Assembly: GCA_017308345.1 (NCBI GenBank)
Contig: JAFKFE010001201.1
Coordinates: forward strand, 1 to 16,418
DNA from: Alphaproteobacteria bacterium
GTDB taxonomy: Bacteria; Pseudomonadota; Alphaproteobacteria; Rhizobiales; Rhizobiaceae
Length of the DNA stretch: 16,418 bases
Reading direction: 5' to 3'
Shown here: piece by piece, positions 15,265 to 16,418 of the stretch
Position numbering within the stretch: position 1 is the first letter of the stretch
Layout: each line of letters opens with the position of its first letter
Program-made: the position numbers and the translations under genes
The notes under the pieces: model-generated
Database searches by the model: none
What the model saw: the letters and a program-made list of their open reading frames with translations, nothing else
Told to the model about the DNA's origin: nothing

Positions 15265-16418
15265 TCAGGCGTTGGCCGCGGCGCCGTCGGCCCAATCGCC
15301 GGAACCTTCGGCGGCCGGCGCTTCCCGCAGGCTGATCAGCTCGGCCACGTCGACGATCTTCAGCTCGCCTGCCACGCCAAGCGCATCGGTGGCGGCGGTG
15401 TACATGACCTTGTCCTTGGGGCAGGCGACGACGAACATGCCGACGCCCAGGCCGAGCGCCTCGCGGATGCGGTTTTCGCTGGGGCGTTCCTTGACGCCGT
15501 CATCGCCCTGCCAGATGCGGCCGCCGCCGGCGCCGCAGCAGAAGGAATTCTCGCGGCAGCGCGGCATGTCGTGAAGCGTATAGCCCGCCGCCCTGATGAG
15601 GTCGCGCGGCGCGTCGAAGCCGCCATTGTAGCGGCCGAGATAGCAGGGATCGTGATAGGTCACCAACGCGCCGCCGGCCGGGAGGATGTCGAGTTTGCCC
15701 GCCGCGACCAGTTCGGCAAGCAGCGCCGTGTAGTGAAGCACCTCGAACTCCGCGCCAAAATGGCGATAGTCGTTTTTCAGCGCATTAAGGCTGTGCGGAT
15801 CCGTGGTGACGATGCGGTTGAAGCTGCATTCGCGGATCGCGTCGATGTTGGATTGGGCAAGCGTTTCGAACAGGCCTTCCTCGCCGGCACGACGGACGTC
15901 ATTGCCGCTGTTGCGCTCGGCATCGAAGAGAATGCCGAAATCGACGCCGGCGGCCGTGAAAAGCTCAGCCACCTTGCGGGTCACATCCTGGACGCGCGGA
16001 TCGTAGGACGCGTAGTCGCCGACGAACCACAGCACGTCGACCGGTTCGCCGCGCGCATCCTTGACCGGGAAGCCGAGCTCCTTCGTCCAGCGCGCGCGCA
16101 TCTTGGACGGCTTGCCCATCGAGTTCCCGAGGCGCGTGAGGTTGGACAGCGCGTCCTGCAGCATGGGGCTGACATGGCCTTCATCGACAAGATGGCGCCG
16201 CATGTCGATGATCTTGGGCAAATGCTCGATCTCGACCGGGCAGGCCTCCATGCAGGCGCGGCAGGTCGTGCAGGCCCACAGCGTCTCTTCGGCGATGACG
16301 CCACCGACCAGAGGGCCGGACGCATCGTTAGCCAGCGCGTCGCGCATATCGGTGATCAGCATCTTCGGGCTGAGAGGCAGGCCCGAGGCATAGGCCGGGC
16401 AGACCGCCTGGCAGCGTC
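15265..16418 (-). CDS. (Fe-S)-binding oxidoreductase with 4Fe-4S and CCG domains, 3' part (start outside the window)
   Basis: The frame is open to the right edge, so about 383 C-terminal residues are seen. The edge shows the end of a first 4Fe-4S motif (RCQAVCPAYASG). A second complete one, CTTCRACMEACP, lies at about 16240-16272. Two CCG-type (HdrB/HdrD-like) domains follow. The second keeps HDPCYLGRYNG, then RCRENSFCCGAGGGR, then VVACPKDKVMY, where the last cysteine of the usual CxxC is missing. The first has lost its cysteines (NSGND in place of CCG, DPHS in place of CPHC) though its frame around them is preserved. The order fits membrane Fe-S oxidoreductases that pass electrons between electron-transfer flavoprotein and quinone, as DgcB-like proteins do. 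The role is inferred; neighbours to the right are not visible. Confidence 0.88.
   Translation of the reverse strand, partial: RCQAVCPAYASGLPLSPKMLITDMRDALANDASGPLVGGVIAEETLWACTTCRACMEACPVEIEHLPKIIDMRRHLVDEGHVSPMLQDALSNLTRLGNSMGKPSKMRARWTKELGFPVKDARGEPVDVLWFVGDYASYDPRVQDVTRKVAELFTAAGVDFGILFDAERNSGNDVRRAGEEGLFETLAQSNIDAIRECSFNRIVTTDPHSLNALKNDYRHFGAEFEVLHYTALLAELVAAGKLDILPAGGALVTYHDPCYLGRYNGGFDAPRDLIRAAGYTLHDMPRCRENSFCCGAGGGRIWQGDDGVKERPSENRIREALGLGVGMFVVACPKDKVMYTAATDALGVAGELKIVDVAELISLREAPAAEGSGDWADGAAANA

Overview
The window looks like chromosomal DNA from a high-GC alphaproteobacterium of the order Hyphomicrobiales (Rhizobiales), most likely Mesorhizobium or a close relative. The basis is GC-rich third codon positions throughout, rhizobial-type CyoA and RegB/RegA proteins, a DctD-like remnant, and an intergenic palindrome resembling those common in rhizobial genomes. 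This is inference from family resemblance; no search was run.

Left part (1-4453), mostly unlinked housekeeping or hypothetical genes: the 3' end of a gamma-glutamyltransferase gene; a convergent gene for a small three-helix membrane protein; a 450-base stretch holding only a frameshifted scrap of a DctD-type regulator; a histidine-phosphatase gene; a convergent RsuA/RluB-type pseudouridine synthase gene; a small secreted Cys-containing protein; and a GNAT-like protein.

Middle part (4454-8119): an orphan LuxR-type regulator, a UDP-glucuronate epimerase-like sugar epimerase, and a convergent MFS (metabolite:H+ symporter type) gene. The MFS gene is divergent from the main operon, and the 211-bp gap between them carries four inverted repeats in 79 bp.

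Right part (8331-15222): a tightly packed seven-gene operon, cyoA-cyoB-cyoC-cyoD-SURF1-regB-like-regA-like, with gaps of 10 and 2 bp followed by overlaps of 4, 4, 4 and 11 bp. It encodes a bo3-type ubiquinol oxidase, a SURF1 assembly factor, and a redox two-component system of the RegB/RegA (PrrBA, ActSR) family. The kinase keeps the quinone-binding motif and the redox cysteine of its family. The layout therefore suggests a self-contained circuit in which the quinone pool that the oxidase drains is also read by the operon's own sensor. No cyoE (heme O synthase) is present in the operon. The regulator's DNA-recognition helix differs from the usual RegA/ActR sequence, which suggests a paralog with its own binding sites.

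The right edge (15265 to the end) holds the 3' part of a convergent gene for a membrane-type (Fe-S) oxidoreductase with 4Fe-4S and CCG domains, one of the CCG domains having lost its cysteines. No tRNA, rRNA, CRISPR array, insertion sequence or phage integrase was seen.
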